A stretch of 64,000 nt of DNA from Terricaulis silvestris (GTDB taxonomy: Bacteria > Pseudomonadota > Alphaproteobacteria > Caulobacterales > Aquidulcibacteraceae). A program made the translations under genes and the position numbers. Below, piece after piece: positions 37,732 through 44,574 of the stretch. The number at the start of each line of letters is the position of its first letter. Positions within the stretch are counted from its first letter, which is position 1. The DNA is taken from NCBI RefSeq assembly GCF_009792355.1, contig NZ_CP047045.1, forward strand, positions 2,382,501 to 2,446,500. Reading direction: 5' to 3'. Below the pieces are notes generated by a model that worked only from the letters and a program-made list of their open reading frames with translations, did no database searches and was not told the DNA's origin.

Positions 37732-37994
37732 CAGAACGCCGCTATGCGTTCGAAGATGCCGGTCATGAAGTTGCCGAGCAGCCCGCCCATGATCGGCAGG
37801 AAGAGCAGGATGGCGAAGAAGATCGAGAGGATCTTCGGCACGAACACGAGCGTCTGTTCCTGGATCTGAGTCAGGGTCTGCAGCAGCGAAACCACAAGAC
37901 CGACGATCAGCCCCACGATCATCGGACCCGCGGCGACCAGCACCGTCACCCAGATTGCATCCCGCCCCAGATCGAGAACTTCCGCACCGTTCAT
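37731..37994 (-). CDS. fliQ: Flagellar biosynthetic protein FliQ
   Basis: An 87-residue protein with two transmembrane helices, the standard FliQ size, from the ATG at 37994 (MNGAEVLDLGRDAIWVTVLV). The LLQTLTQIQEQTLVFVPKI segment is the family signature. Several copies make the export gate with FliP and FliR. It is the first gene of its operon; upstream on this strand lies a lone half site GTTAACCA near 38051-38057, a possible CtrA element. Confidence 0.95.
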   Translation of the reverse strand: MNGAEVLDLGRDAIWVTVLVAAGPMIVGLIVGLVVSLLQTLTQIQEQTLVFVPKILSIFFAILLFLPIMGGLLGNFMTGIFERIAAF

Positions 37995-38076
37995 GGCCGC
38001 TCCAGCCCGGCAAATTCTGCCGATCAGACAGCCCAAGGACGCCGTTCGTGGTTAACGCCGAGTTTCGATGACCGGT

Positions 38077-38092
38077 TGGCACGCCTTACGCT
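38077..38092 (+). promoter_or_regulatory. Candidate sigma-54 promoter
   Basis: TGGCACGCCTTACGCT has the -24 element TGGCACG exactly and a GC at the -12 position with the correct 10-base spacing between GG and GC; the two bases before GC differ from the consensus TT. It points towards the 32-residue gene at 38287, about 195 bp away, between two flagellar operons. Moderate support only. Confidence 0.35.
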
Positions 38093-38286
38093 TCGGCAAG
38101 AGGCGAGTGTGCTCTCGGGACACACGAAAACGTGGTGTCGCCGCAACACTTTGATTCAGTTTCAGTGAAGGGCATCCAATTTACCGAATCCACCTCATCT
38201 TGGAGTCAGGCGTGCATGAAACGAATGGTCGTCTCGAACGTAGAACACGCCAAGGAAACCAAGAACCGCCCAGGGGGGCACCTACT

Positions 38287-38385
38287 ATGTTGAACTCGAT
38301 CGCGGCTTTCTTCCGCGGCCTGTTTGGCCGCAAGGATGACAACTACAAGGCTCTGCTGATCGCCGACCTCGGCATCGAGCGCTAA
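38287..38385 (+). CDS. Small 32-residue protein of unknown function
   Basis: A micro-protein MLNSIAAFFRGLFGRKDDNYKALLIADLGIER (positions 38287-38385) from the ATG at 38287, preceded by CAGGGGGGCACCTACT, a plausible ribosome binding site. The N-terminal half is an amphipathic, Phe-rich stretch (residues 1-15) that could lie on a membrane; the C-terminal half is charged. A longer in-frame start at 38200 gives a low-complexity leader without support. It lies alone between the divergent fliQ and the convergent fliP, 12 bp from the latter. No family recognised. Confidence 0.5.
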   Translation: MLNSIAAFFRGLFGRKDDNYKALLIADLGIER

Positions 38386-38397
38386 GGCCGGCCAGTC

Positions 38398-39165
38398 TTA
38401 CCCGCCCGGCGGAGCGCCGGCGGCGAACGATTCAATGAGGCTGCCCGCGACCAGTCGCCAGCCGTCCACCAGCACGAAGAAGATCAGCTTAAACGGCAAG
38501 CTCACCGTCACCGGGGGCATCATCATCATGCCCATCGCCATCAGCAGCGACGCCACCACCAGGTCGATGATGACGAACGGCACGAACAGCATGAAGCCGA
38601 TCTCGAACGCCCGCCTCAACTCAGACACCATGAATGCCGGCGCCAGGATCCGCAGCGGCGTGTCCTCGGCGCTGGCCGGAGGTGTTTCCAGCCGCGCCAT
38701 GTCGATGAAGAGCGCCAGATCCTGCTCGCGGGTCTGGCTCACCATGAAGGTCTTCAACGGCGCCACGATGCGCGGAAACGCTTCATCCAGCGGTATTTCC
38801 TCGGCCATCACCGGCCGGATGCCCGCTTCGTAGGATTGCTGCCAGACCGGCTGCATCACGAACGCGGTCAAGAACAGCGACAGCGAGACGATCACCACGT
38901 TCGGCGGCGCCTGCTGCAGGCCGATCGCGGTTCGGAGCAGCGACAGCACCACGACGATCCGAACAAAGCTCGTCGTCATGATGATGATCGAAGGCGCCAG
39001 CGACAGCACCGTGATCAGCGCCGTCAGCTGAAGGACCCGCGCCGTGAGACCATCGCCGGTGCCCAGATTGATCGAGAGCGCCGGCGCGGCGTCCTGGGCG
39101 AAGGCATCGCCGCCGGCGAACACAATCAACGCCGCGAACAGCGAGAATAGAATGGCGCGCTTCAC
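38398..39165 (-). CDS. fliP: Flagellar biosynthetic protein FliP
   Basis: A 255-residue membrane protein of the export gate with an N-terminal signal peptide (AALIVFAGGDAFAQ). Family signatures are APSIIIMTTSFVRIVVVLSLLRTAIG and ELRRAFEIGFMLFVPFVIIDLVVAS; the ending GWRLVAGSLIESF is typical. It overlaps fliO by four bases (translational coupling). Confidence 0.97.
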   Translation of the reverse strand: MKRAILFSLFAALIVFAGGDAFAQDAAPALSINLGTGDGLTARVLQLTALITVLSLAPSIIIMTTSFVRIVVVLSLLRTAIGLQQAPPNVVIVSLSLFLTAFVMQPVWQQSYEAGIRPVMAEEIPLDEAFPRIVAPLKTFMVSQTREQDLALFIDMARLETPPASAEDTPLRILAPAFMVSELRRAFEIGFMLFVPFVIIDLVVASLLMAMGMMMMPPVTVSLPFKLIFFVLVDGWRLVAGSLIESFAAGAPPGG

Positions 39166-39449
39166 GGTTGCGGCTCCGGCTTGGGTTCTTCTTGTTTGGC
39201 CGCCTGCTCGCCCACCACGATATCACCGCCGGGACCGAGGAGGATTAGATGCTCGCGCTCGTCGCAGCGCACGATCACCATGCGGCGGCGTGGATCGAGC
39301 ATCAGGCTTTCGGTGATGCGCATGCGCTTGGGCGCCTGCCCATTGGCTTGCAGCATGCCGAGCCGGCGCGCGCCGTAAGCCACGCCCAGCAGCAACCCCA
39401 ACGTAGCGATGAGCGCGAACACAGCGCGCGCCCAGTCAAACAATTCCAC
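39162..39449 (-). CDS. fliO: Flagellar biosynthetic protein FliO
   Basis: A 95-residue protein with one transmembrane helix (residues 9-27), then a compact FliO domain (LMLDPRRRMVIVRCDEREHLILLGPGGDIVV) and a Pro/Glu-rich tail. FliO assists FliP complex assembly. The start lies about 60 bp from a CtrA-type site in the intergenic region to flgB, which diverges. Confidence 0.9.
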   Translation of the reverse strand: MELFDWARAVFALIATLGLLLGVAYGARRLGMLQANGQAPKRMRITESLMLDPRRRMVIVRCDEREHLILLGPGGDIVVGEQAAKQEEPKPEPQP

Positions 39450-39506
39450 AACACCTCTCCATTCTGGAGCTGGCGTCCTGGCTCGGCTGGTTTGGTAAAC
39501 GAGGTG

Positions 39507-39541
39507 TTAATTTCCGAGGCCGAAATTAAGTCTCGCTTAAC
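39507..39541. promoter_or_regulatory. CtrA binding site and palindrome between fliOP and flgBC-fliE
   Basis: TTAAGTCTCGCTTAAC (39526-39541) is a full CtrA site, TTAA-N7-TTAA with the trailing C. It overlaps the right arm of a second structure: TTAATTTC (39507-39514) and GAAATTAA (39522-39529) form an 8-bp inverted repeat with 7 bases between. The element lies between the divergent operons and so could control both. Confidence 0.75.
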
Positions 39542-39589
39542 CATGATCGGTTCGACTAGGCAAAGTTTGCAGCCCTGAGTCGGAGTCTC

Positions 39590-40006
39590 GTGGACCTCGC
39601 CAACACACCTTTCTTCGGCATGCTTCGACAGCGGCTCGATCAATTGAGCCAGCGTCAGCAACTCATTGCCGAGAACATCGCCAACGCGTCCACGCCCGGC
39701 TACCGGCCGCGCGATGTGGATACGGCGGCGTTCGAACGGATGCTCTCCTCCTCGTCCAGCGGTGGTGGCGGCATCACGTTGGCGCGAACCAATGCTGGGC
39801 ACATGGGCTCGGGTGGTGCTGCCAATGGCGGTGTTGCGGTTGTCACGCGGGATGACTCTGAAACCACGATCGACGGCAACGCGGTGGTGCTCGAAGAGCA
39901 AATGGCGCGGGCGGCGGAGACGCGGATGCAGTTCGAGACGGGCATCGCGCTTTACCAGAAGGGCTTGGAGCTGATGCGGATGGCTGCGCGGGCGCCGGGG
40001 AGATAA
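39590..40006 (+). CDS. flgB: Flagellar basal-body rod protein FlgB
   Basis: A 138-residue proximal rod protein with GTG start at 39590 after a CGGAG site. RQQLIAENIANASTPGYRPRDVD is the rod/hook N-terminal signature and RMQFETGIALYQKGLELMRMAAR the matching C-terminal helix. A Ser/Gly-rich loop lies between them. First gene of flgB-flgC-fliE. Confidence 0.95.
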   Translation: MDLANTPFFGMLRQRLDQLSQRQQLIAENIANASTPGYRPRDVDTAAFERMLSSSSSGGGGITLARTNAGHMGSGGAANGGVAVVTRDDSETTIDGNAVVLEEQMARAAETRMQFETGIALYQKGLELMRMAARAPGR

Positions 40007-40011
40007 GGTAG

Positions 40012-40422
40012 ATGACCGATATCAACGCCGCCATCGCCGCCGCCGCATCCGGTATGCGTGCGCAGACTGTGCGGATGCGGATTGCGGCGGAAAACGTGGC
40101 CAACGCCAATTCGACCGGCACCGATCCGAACCAAGATCCTTTCCGGCGGCGGATTCCGTTGTTGGAATCGACCACGCTTGCATCGGGCGCGACCGGCGTT
40201 CGGGTGCGGGGCGCGAATTTCGACATGAGCGAGTTTCGTGAGGAGTATAATCCCGGCCATCCCGCCGCGAACGAAGCCGGGTATGTGCAATTGCCGAATA
40301 TCGACACGCTCGTCGAGATGATGGACCTCCGCGAAGCGACGCGTGCGTACGAAGCCAACCTCAACATGATCGAAGCCGCGCGGACGATGACCAATCGCGC
40401 GCTTGACCTTCTGCGGAGATAA
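40012..40422 (+). CDS. flgC: Flagellar basal-body rod protein FlgC
   Basis: A 136-residue rod protein. Signature segments are AASGMRAQTVRMRIAAENVANANSTG at the N-terminus and GYVQLPNIDTLVEMMDLREATRAYEANLNM at the C-terminus. It lies five bases after flgB, with a TAAGGTAG site. Confidence 0.96.
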   Translation: MTDINAAIAAAASGMRAQTVRMRIAAENVANANSTGTDPNQDPFRRRIPLLESTTLASGATGVRVRGANFDMSEFREEYNPGHPAANEAGYVQLPNIDTLVEMMDLREATRAYEANLNMIEAARTMTNRALDLLRR

Positions 40423-40426
40423 ATAG

Positions 40427-40729
40427 ATGGCCGTTGATCCAGTCTCGGCAGCACGGGCTTATCAGCAAGTTGCACGCGGGGCCGCTTCGGGCGGCATCGA
40501 GGGCGGCGACAGCATGGATTTTGGCGGCCTGGTGCAGGAAGCCATCCGCGCTGCTGGCCAAAGTTCGCAAGCGGCGGAAACGCAGGCGATGAACGTGGCG
40601 GCGGGCCGCGGCGATATCGTTGATGTTGTCACCGCGATTGCTGCGGCGGAAACGCAGTTGCAGACGGTGATCGCGGTGCGCGATCAGGTGATCAGCGCGT
40701 ACCAAGAAATTCTGCGGATGCCGATCTAG
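40427..40729 (+). CDS. fliE: Flagellar hook-basal body complex protein FliE
   Basis: A 100-residue protein connecting the MS ring to the rod. The C-terminal half (VVTAIAAAETQLQTVIAVRDQVISAYQEILRMPI) is the family signature, including the terminal R-M-P-I. It lies four bases after flgC and ends the operon. Confidence 0.95.
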   Translation: MAVDPVSAARAYQQVARGAASGGIEGGDSMDFGGLVQEAIRAAGQSSQAAETQAMNVAAGRGDIVDVVTAIAAAETQLQTVIAVRDQVISAYQEILRMPI

Positions 40730-40755
40730 CGTTCGTTTCGCTAGCGGATAGATAC

Positions 40756-40780
40756 CGAACCCGATCCTTTTCCGAACGTT
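40756..40780 (+). promoter_or_regulatory. EcfG-type (general stress) promoter, variant
   Basis: CGAAC-N16-CGTT (40756-40760 and 40777-40780), one mismatch to GGAAC-N16/17-CGTT. It lies 25 bp before the ATG at 40805. Confidence 0.5.
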
Positions 40781-40804
40781 CATGCATCTCCACATGAGGG
40801 ATGC

Positions 40805-41002
40805 ATGGCCAAGCGCACATTCCGCAAACGCATGCCGCGACGCGGCGAAACGGGTCTTCTGATGATGATCCGCACGGTTGGTCTTGTGACGATTGCGTCG
40901 ATGTTCCTCGCCGTGACGACTGCGTGGAGTGCGTACGATCTCTCCGCGCAGCGCATTGGCGCTTCGATCGACAGCGCGATTTCCAAACTGAATCTCTCCT
41001 GA
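40805..41002 (+). CDS. Small membrane-anchored protein of the stress block
   Basis: A 65-residue protein with a very basic N-terminus (MAKRTFRKRMPRRGETG), one transmembrane helix (residues 19-42) and a short tail (YDLSAQRIGASIDSAISKLNLS). A GAGGG site precedes the ATG. The tail shares S-A-x-R-x-G-A-S-I-D with the DUF1328 protein encoded next, which also carries it right behind a transmembrane helix. The two probably derive from one module. It has its own EcfG-type promoter. No function known. Confidence 0.7.
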   Translation: MAKRTFRKRMPRRGETGLLMMIRTVGLVTIASMFLAVTTAWSAYDLSAQRIGASIDSAISKLNLS

Positions 41003-41006
41003 GCAC

Positions 41007-41032
41007 GGAACTTTAGTCCGGAACCGCACGTT
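41007..41032 (+). promoter_or_regulatory. EcfG-type (general stress) promoter
   Basis: GGAAC (41007-41011) and CGTT (41029-41032) with a 17-base spacer match the alphaproteobacterial EcfG consensus exactly. The start codon of the DUF1328 gene is 35 bp downstream. Confidence 0.7.
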
Positions 41033-41067
41033 CCCGGTTCATCATGTTCGTTCAATAGGAGAGTTCC

Positions 41068-41517
41068 ATGCTCGGCTGGGCAATCGGCTTTTTCATCGCC
41101 GCACTTGTTGCGGCCGTGTTTGGTTTTGGCGGCATCGCTTCGGCGTTTACCGGCATCGCCATCATTCTGTTCTGGGTGTTCCTCGCGCTCTTTGTGCTTT
41201 CGCTGGTGTTCGGGTCGTTCGGCGGCGCGCATGCAGCTGGCGCTGGTGGCAGCGGGCGCACGGCGGCCACTGTTGCGCTGGTCGCGGGTGTGGCCCTCCT
41301 GGTGTACGCGTGGGTCGACAATAACATGTCGGCTGAGCGCGTTGGCGCCTCGATCGACCGCACCGCGGTGCAAGTCGCGGAAGGCACGTCTGACGCGCTT
41401 TCGGACGGTGCCGATCGCGCCGAGAATCTCGTCGAAGACGCGAGTGACGAAGTTCGCAACGACGCATCTGATGGCTTGAACGAAGCCTCTGACAACGTCG
41501 ATCCCGACAACAACTGA
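41068..41517 (+). CDS. DUF1328 membrane protein with extended C-terminus
   Basis: A 149-residue protein. Residues 1-52 ([31 protein letters not shown]...) are a DUF1328 domain with two transmembrane helices, usually the entire protein (about 55 residues). Here it is followed by a Gly-rich turn, a third transmembrane helix (residues 66-86), the [10 protein letters not shown] motif and an acidic, Asp/Ala-rich helical tail. DUF1328 proteins are small stress-linked membrane proteins without known biochemical activity. An exact EcfG-type promoter precedes it, and a strong terminator follows. Confidence 0.85.
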   Translation: MLGWAIGFFIAALVAAVFGFGGIASAFTGIAIILFWVFLALFVLSLVFGSFGGAHAAGAGGSGRTAATVALVAGVALLVYAWVDNNMSAERVGASIDRTAVQVAEGTSDALSDGADRAENLVEDASDEVRNDASDGLNEASDNVDPDNN

Positions 41518-41540
41518 GTTTTTCCCTCGATTGACCTTCA

Positions 41541-41570
41541 CGGCCCGGGCCTCGCCCGGGCCGTTTTATT
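41541..41570 (+). terminator. Rho-independent terminator after the DUF1328 gene
   Basis: CGGCCCGGGC and GCCCGGGCCG (41541-41550 and 41554-41563) form a perfect 10-bp stem with a 3-base loop, followed by TTTTATT. It separates the DUF1328 gene from the next promoter, two bases downstream. Confidence 0.88.
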
Positions 41571-41571
41571 T

Positions 41572-41596
41572 GGAACGGTGCCCTCGGGGCCGCGTT
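41572..41596 (+). promoter_or_regulatory. EcfG-type (general stress) promoter
   Basis: GGAAC (41572-41576), 16-base spacer, CGTT (41593-41596); exact match. It lies directly after a terminator and 22 bp before the ATG at 41618. Confidence 0.7.
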
Positions 41597-41617
41597 GGCT
41601 TTGAAAGGATCATTACA

Positions 41618-42079
41618 ATGGCCACGCGGTACGCGGATATTCCCGTGCTGAATCACATCGCTACGATCTTGACGGATGCGCGCCGGCTCTATCATCGCGC
41701 GGCGCGCCTGGCGGACGACGATCGCGACGTGGTGAACCGGATCGAGCTGACACTTGGCGAACGCTCCATGTTGCTGACCGAAATCCAAGAGCGCATGCGC
41801 ACCCTGGGCGAACCGCCTAAGCCTAATGGTTCGATGCTGGGCGCGGCGCACATGGCGTTTCTGGATGTGCGCTCGGTGTTCGAGCGCGATGTGAAGTCGG
41901 CGCTGGTGGAAGTGTCGCGCGGCGAAAAATATCTGAGCGACGAACTCCGCAAGGCGATGCGGCGCGAGGATGTGAGTGCTGACACGCGGGCGTTTCTGGG
42001 TGTTGTGCTTGATCGCATCGTTTCCGGCGAGATGCGGTTTGCGGGCAAGCGCGAAGAGGTTGAGCACCGCGCGCTCTAG
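41618..42079 (+). CDS. PA2169-like four-helix-bundle protein (DUF2383)
   Basis: A 153-residue helical protein from the ATG at 41618 (GAAAGGATC site). The four-helix pattern and the GSMLGAAHMAFLDVRSVFERD... and RGEKYLSDELRKAMR segments correspond to the PA2169/DUF2383 family, a ferritin-like group often found among stress-induced proteins. No clear di-iron ligand set is visible, so metal binding is doubtful. The exact EcfG-type promoter upstream fits induction by general stress. Confidence 0.75.
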   Translation: MATRYADIPVLNHIATILTDARRLYHRAARLADDDRDVVNRIELTLGERSMLLTEIQERMRTLGEPPKPNGSMLGAAHMAFLDVRSVFERDVKSALVEVSRGEKYLSDELRKAMRREDVSADTRAFLGVVLDRIVSGEMRFAGKREEVEHRAL

Positions 42080-42143
42080 GCGTGCGGAGGCGCCGCCGCG
42101 TTGGCGGCGTGCGGTGCGGGTCGATGGCGGACATAACGTAGGT

Positions 42144-42638
42144 TCAGGACGTATCGGGAGAGAGCGCGGCTTCGGCGTGGGCAATGGTGCGCGCGATGCC
42201 GCGCGGTTCAGGGCGCGCGTGGTGTGGCCGCCGGCGCGTTAGGCCGCGCGGCAAGCGCTTCACCAAGCGCGCAACCAGAGCGTCAACATTCTGCGACAGT
42301 GCGGCGATGCGCTGGTTCAGGTCTTTCGAGCGCAGCGCGCGGCGGATGGCCGAGCCGCTGATGGCGCGCCGCCGCTGCGTTTCGGTCTTCCGGCGCGGTG
42401 AGTGCTTTGGCGTGCTGTTGAGGCGTACACGCGGCGCGGCGCGGAGGAGGACGATGTTGGTCAGCAGCCGCTCGATGCGGTCGAGCCATTTGTGCGCAAT
42501 GGCCGTCGCCTGCGCCGAGAACGGTGCGAAGGTGCGCGCCTCTCTGAGAAACGCCGCGAACCAGGTGAGCCACAGCAGCATCCACCGGTGATACCGGTTG
42601 AGGCGATGCTTGGAGATGGGCGGGGCGTTGAAACGCAT
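42144..42638 (-). CDS. Hypothetical protein with helical N-terminal region
   Basis: A 164-residue basic protein. The N-terminal half is helical with aromatic residues (RYHRWMLLWLTWFAAFLREARTF, then IAHKWLDRIERLLTNIVLLRA), the C-terminal half is Arg-rich. I do not recognise it. Base composition and codon use look like the neighbours, and the frame is intact. It converges with the PA2169-like gene and borders the intergenic region before the methyltransferase. Confidence 0.55.
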   Translation of the reverse strand: MRFNAPPISKHRLNRYHRWMLLWLTWFAAFLREARTFAPFSAQATAIAHKWLDRIERLLTNIVLLRAAPRVRLNSTPKHSPRRKTETQRRRAISGSAIRRALRSKDLNQRIAALSQNVDALVARLVKRLPRGLTRRRPHHARPEPRGIARTIAHAEAALSPDTS

Positions 42639-43007
42639 GCGCGCGAGTATGAGCGCGGTGGGAAGTCGGTCGGATTGATTTTCGCGGGATACAGGAGCGG
42701 CACGGGTTTTGGGGCGCGGAATGTTGGATAGAGGGGTGGTCTATCCGCGGTTTTGGTGGGACGCGTGAGGATCGGATATCGCGCTCAATTCACGCCTCGG
42801 CAATGTTTGGCTTTGGTGCACCAGCTCCTCCCTGGTTGGGGTGGGGGGTAGATTTTGCGGGGCACGCCGGGAATTTGGGCGTTGGGTGCGGGATAGATTT
42901 CCTTGATGCAGTAATGTGAACTGCTTTAAGGCCCCGGCAGGATTGACCCCTGGGATCTAGTTAAGAGAACTAGCACCAGTTCAAAGGCGACTCGGGCGGA
43001 AACAGCG
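42639..43007. other. Intergenic region before the restriction-modification island
   Basis: A 369-bp stretch with no gene I can support. It contains G-rich runs and marks the change from the high-G+C chromosome to the lower-G+C R-M genes. Its last 70 bases contain the inverted repeat at 42957-42973 and a TTGACC that may be part of the methyltransferase promoter. Confidence 0.6.
42957..42973. promoter_or_regulatory. Inverted repeat upstream of the methyltransferase gene
   Basis: CTAGTT-AAGAG-AACTAG, a perfect 6-bp inverted repeat with 5 bases between, 34 bp before the start codon and just behind a TTGACC element. Position and form suggest an operator, for example for autoregulation by the methyltransferase or a host factor. 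Confidence 0.35.
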
Positions 43008-43847
43008 ATGGCAACGCAAAAACTCACGCCGGTGTACCGCACGCGCCTCGGCAAGCTGTACGAGGCTGATTGTTTGTCGGTGTTGCCGCGCATCAAGAGC
43101 GATAGCGTCGATGCGGTCTTCGCGGACCCTCCCTTTAACCTGAAAAAGCACTACGGGCGTAAGGTAAGCGACGATCTAGCGTCAGAAGAGTACCTGCGAT
43201 GGTGCGAAGCTTGGTTGGGACATTGCGTGCGCGTACTCAAACCAGGGGGTTCGCTCTTTTTGTACAATCTGCCGAAGTGGAACATCCCATTAGGAGCCTT
43301 TCTAAGTTCGCGAGGGCTCGACTTCCGACATTGGATAGCGGTCGAGCAAAAAAGCAGTCTACCCATCAAGGGGCGCCTATACCCCGCGCACTACTCGTTG
43401 CTCTACTACACGAAAGGCAAACCTTCTCGATTCCAGAATATTAGAACGCCCATCGAGCAGTGCAGGCACTGCAAAGGCGAGATCAAAGATTACGGCGGCC
43501 ACCGAGGAGCAATGAACCCCAAGGGCGTCAACCTGAAAGACGTTTGGACAGATATTCCTCCGGTTCGGCATCGCAAGTTCAAGTCGGAGAAACGAGCAGC
43601 GAACGCGCTGAGCACAAAGATTCTGGAGCGGGTTATCGAGCTAAGCACGCTCCCCGGTGATCTTGTGCTGGATCCCTTCGGCGGTAGCGGCACCACTTTC
43701 GCAGTTTGCGAAGAGCGTCATCGGCATTGGATCGGTATCGAAGTAGAAAGCACCGCAGCGATCGTCGATCGCTTGAATGGCGCCGTCGCTGCTCATCGAA
43801 ATGACGATTACGTGGAGCGCCGCGCAGCGAAAGCCTCGGGCAGCTAA
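43008..43847 (+). CDS. Beta-class DNA methyltransferase of a type II R-M system
   Basis: A 279-residue SAM-dependent DNA methyltransferase. The motif order is that of the beta class: motif IV DPPF (residues 40-43, in VFADPPFNLKK) comes before motif I DPFGGSGTT (222-230). The DPPF form suits an amino-methylase, N6-adenine or N4-cytosine. A C-x2-C pair (QCRHCKGE) and a central target-recognition part lie between. The stop codon overlaps the start of the endonuclease gene by one base. Base composition is lower in G+C than the surroundings (line 43381-43440 has 30 G/C in 60), pointing to transfer. Its recognition site may contain GATC if the endonuclease assignment holds (inference). Confidence 0.92.
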   Translation: MATQKLTPVYRTRLGKLYEADCLSVLPRIKSDSVDAVFADPPFNLKKHYGRKVSDDLASEEYLRWCEAWLGHCVRVLKPGGSLFLYNLPKWNIPLGAFLSSRGLDFRHWIAVEQKSSLPIKGRLYPAHYSLLYYTKGKPSRFQNIRTPIEQCRHCKGEIKDYGGHRGAMNPKGVNLKDVWTDIPPVRHRKFKSEKRAANALSTKILERVIELSTLPGDLVLDPFGGSGTTFAVCEERHRHWIGIEVESTAAIVDRLNGAVAAHRNDDYVERRAAKASGS

Positions 43848-44382
43848 TGCCGCAGATCACCCAGCGTCTTAGTTTTAACGGATTTGATCAGAAGGTCATC
43901 CGGCTCAAGCTCGAACCAATCATGGCCGAAATCGAAGCCACCTTATCTGGCTTTCCTCTTTTGATCGAAGAGACAAGACACGCAAACGGCACGCAAGGTA
44001 TCCGACAAGCGATTGACCATGAGTTTTCGCGTCATTCGGGCTGGAAAAACATCGCCGTCGGCGGAGTTGACTGGACAAAAACCAATGCAGACGGCCGGGC
44101 AGTTGGCGTCGAAGTGCAAGTCTCTGGCCGAAGCGACTTGCTCGCCGTGGACGTCATGCATCTCTCGGAACAGTTGACGGATGGTTCGGTCGAGTGTGCG
44201 TGATTATAGTGCCAGACGATGACCTTTCGCGATTCCTGACGGACCGAACCCCCAACTTCTCAACTGCGGTCAAGCACGTGAAGCGGTGGGCGAACAATCA
44301 CCCCATCAGGATCATCGCATTCCGGCACGACGGCATCGGTCCCGCGCTTCCAAAGATCAAAACTAACTTGGGCAAAAACTAG
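43847..44382 (+). pseudogene. BglII-like restriction endonuclease gene with an apparent -1 frameshift
   Basis: Two frames make one protein. The first (43847-44203, 118 codons) contains an active-site pattern like BglII, D-x(n)-E-x-Q: Asp75 in GGVDWTKT and Glu89/Gln91 in GVEVQVSG; GTQGIRQAID and SGWKNI also resemble BglII (GTN-I, HWKNN). It ends in DGSVECA. The second frame continues from 44194 as VCVIIVPDDDLSRFL to TNLGKN, the family's last third. One missing base near 44190-44194 (GTCGA-GTGTGCG) explains the break. Either the gene is inactive, or this is a sequencing error or programmed shift. It overlaps the methyltransferase. Confidence 0.8.
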
Positions 44383-44437
44383 CGCACCGGGCTGTACTGC
44401 CAGGCTGCTCGCCGCGACCGTGTCTCGTCGGTGCCCC

Positions 44438-44551
44438 TCACCCCATCTTGGTGGCGCTCTTCTTGATCATCTGGATGCGGATCGGCGGATCCTGATCGGC
44501 GATCTTGATGTCCGCAAGGTTCTTGCGGAAATCGTCCTCGATCTTGGCGCG
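44438..44551 (-). pseudogene. Gene remnant, C-terminal fragment
   Basis: A 37-codon open stretch on the minus strand preceded by a stop (44552-44554), with no start codon and no binding site. It reads RAKIEDDFRKNLADIKIA, then DQDPPIRIQMIKKSATKMG and a stop. It resembles residues of the 92-residue protein at 45270-45548 (IEDDLRRKLAGLKDA, RPPKVQM). It may be what remains of a resident gene at the border of the R-M insertion. Confidence 0.4.
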
Positions 44552-44574
44552 TCACAATCGTTGCTGCGCAAAGC

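Noticed and set aside
41007-41040. Second GGAAC at 41020 as the -35 element
   Set aside because: It finds no CGTT at 16-17 bases; only the first GGAAC at 41007 has the right spacing.
42402-42731. 109-codon frame on the plus strand before the methyltransferase
   Set aside because: Mostly antisense to the gene at 42144-42638 and without a motif or ribosome binding site.
44194-44382. Separate 62-residue gene after the endonuclease frame
   Set aside because: It continues the BglII-like protein in another frame and has no binding site of its own, so it is treated as the rest of the frameshifted gene.
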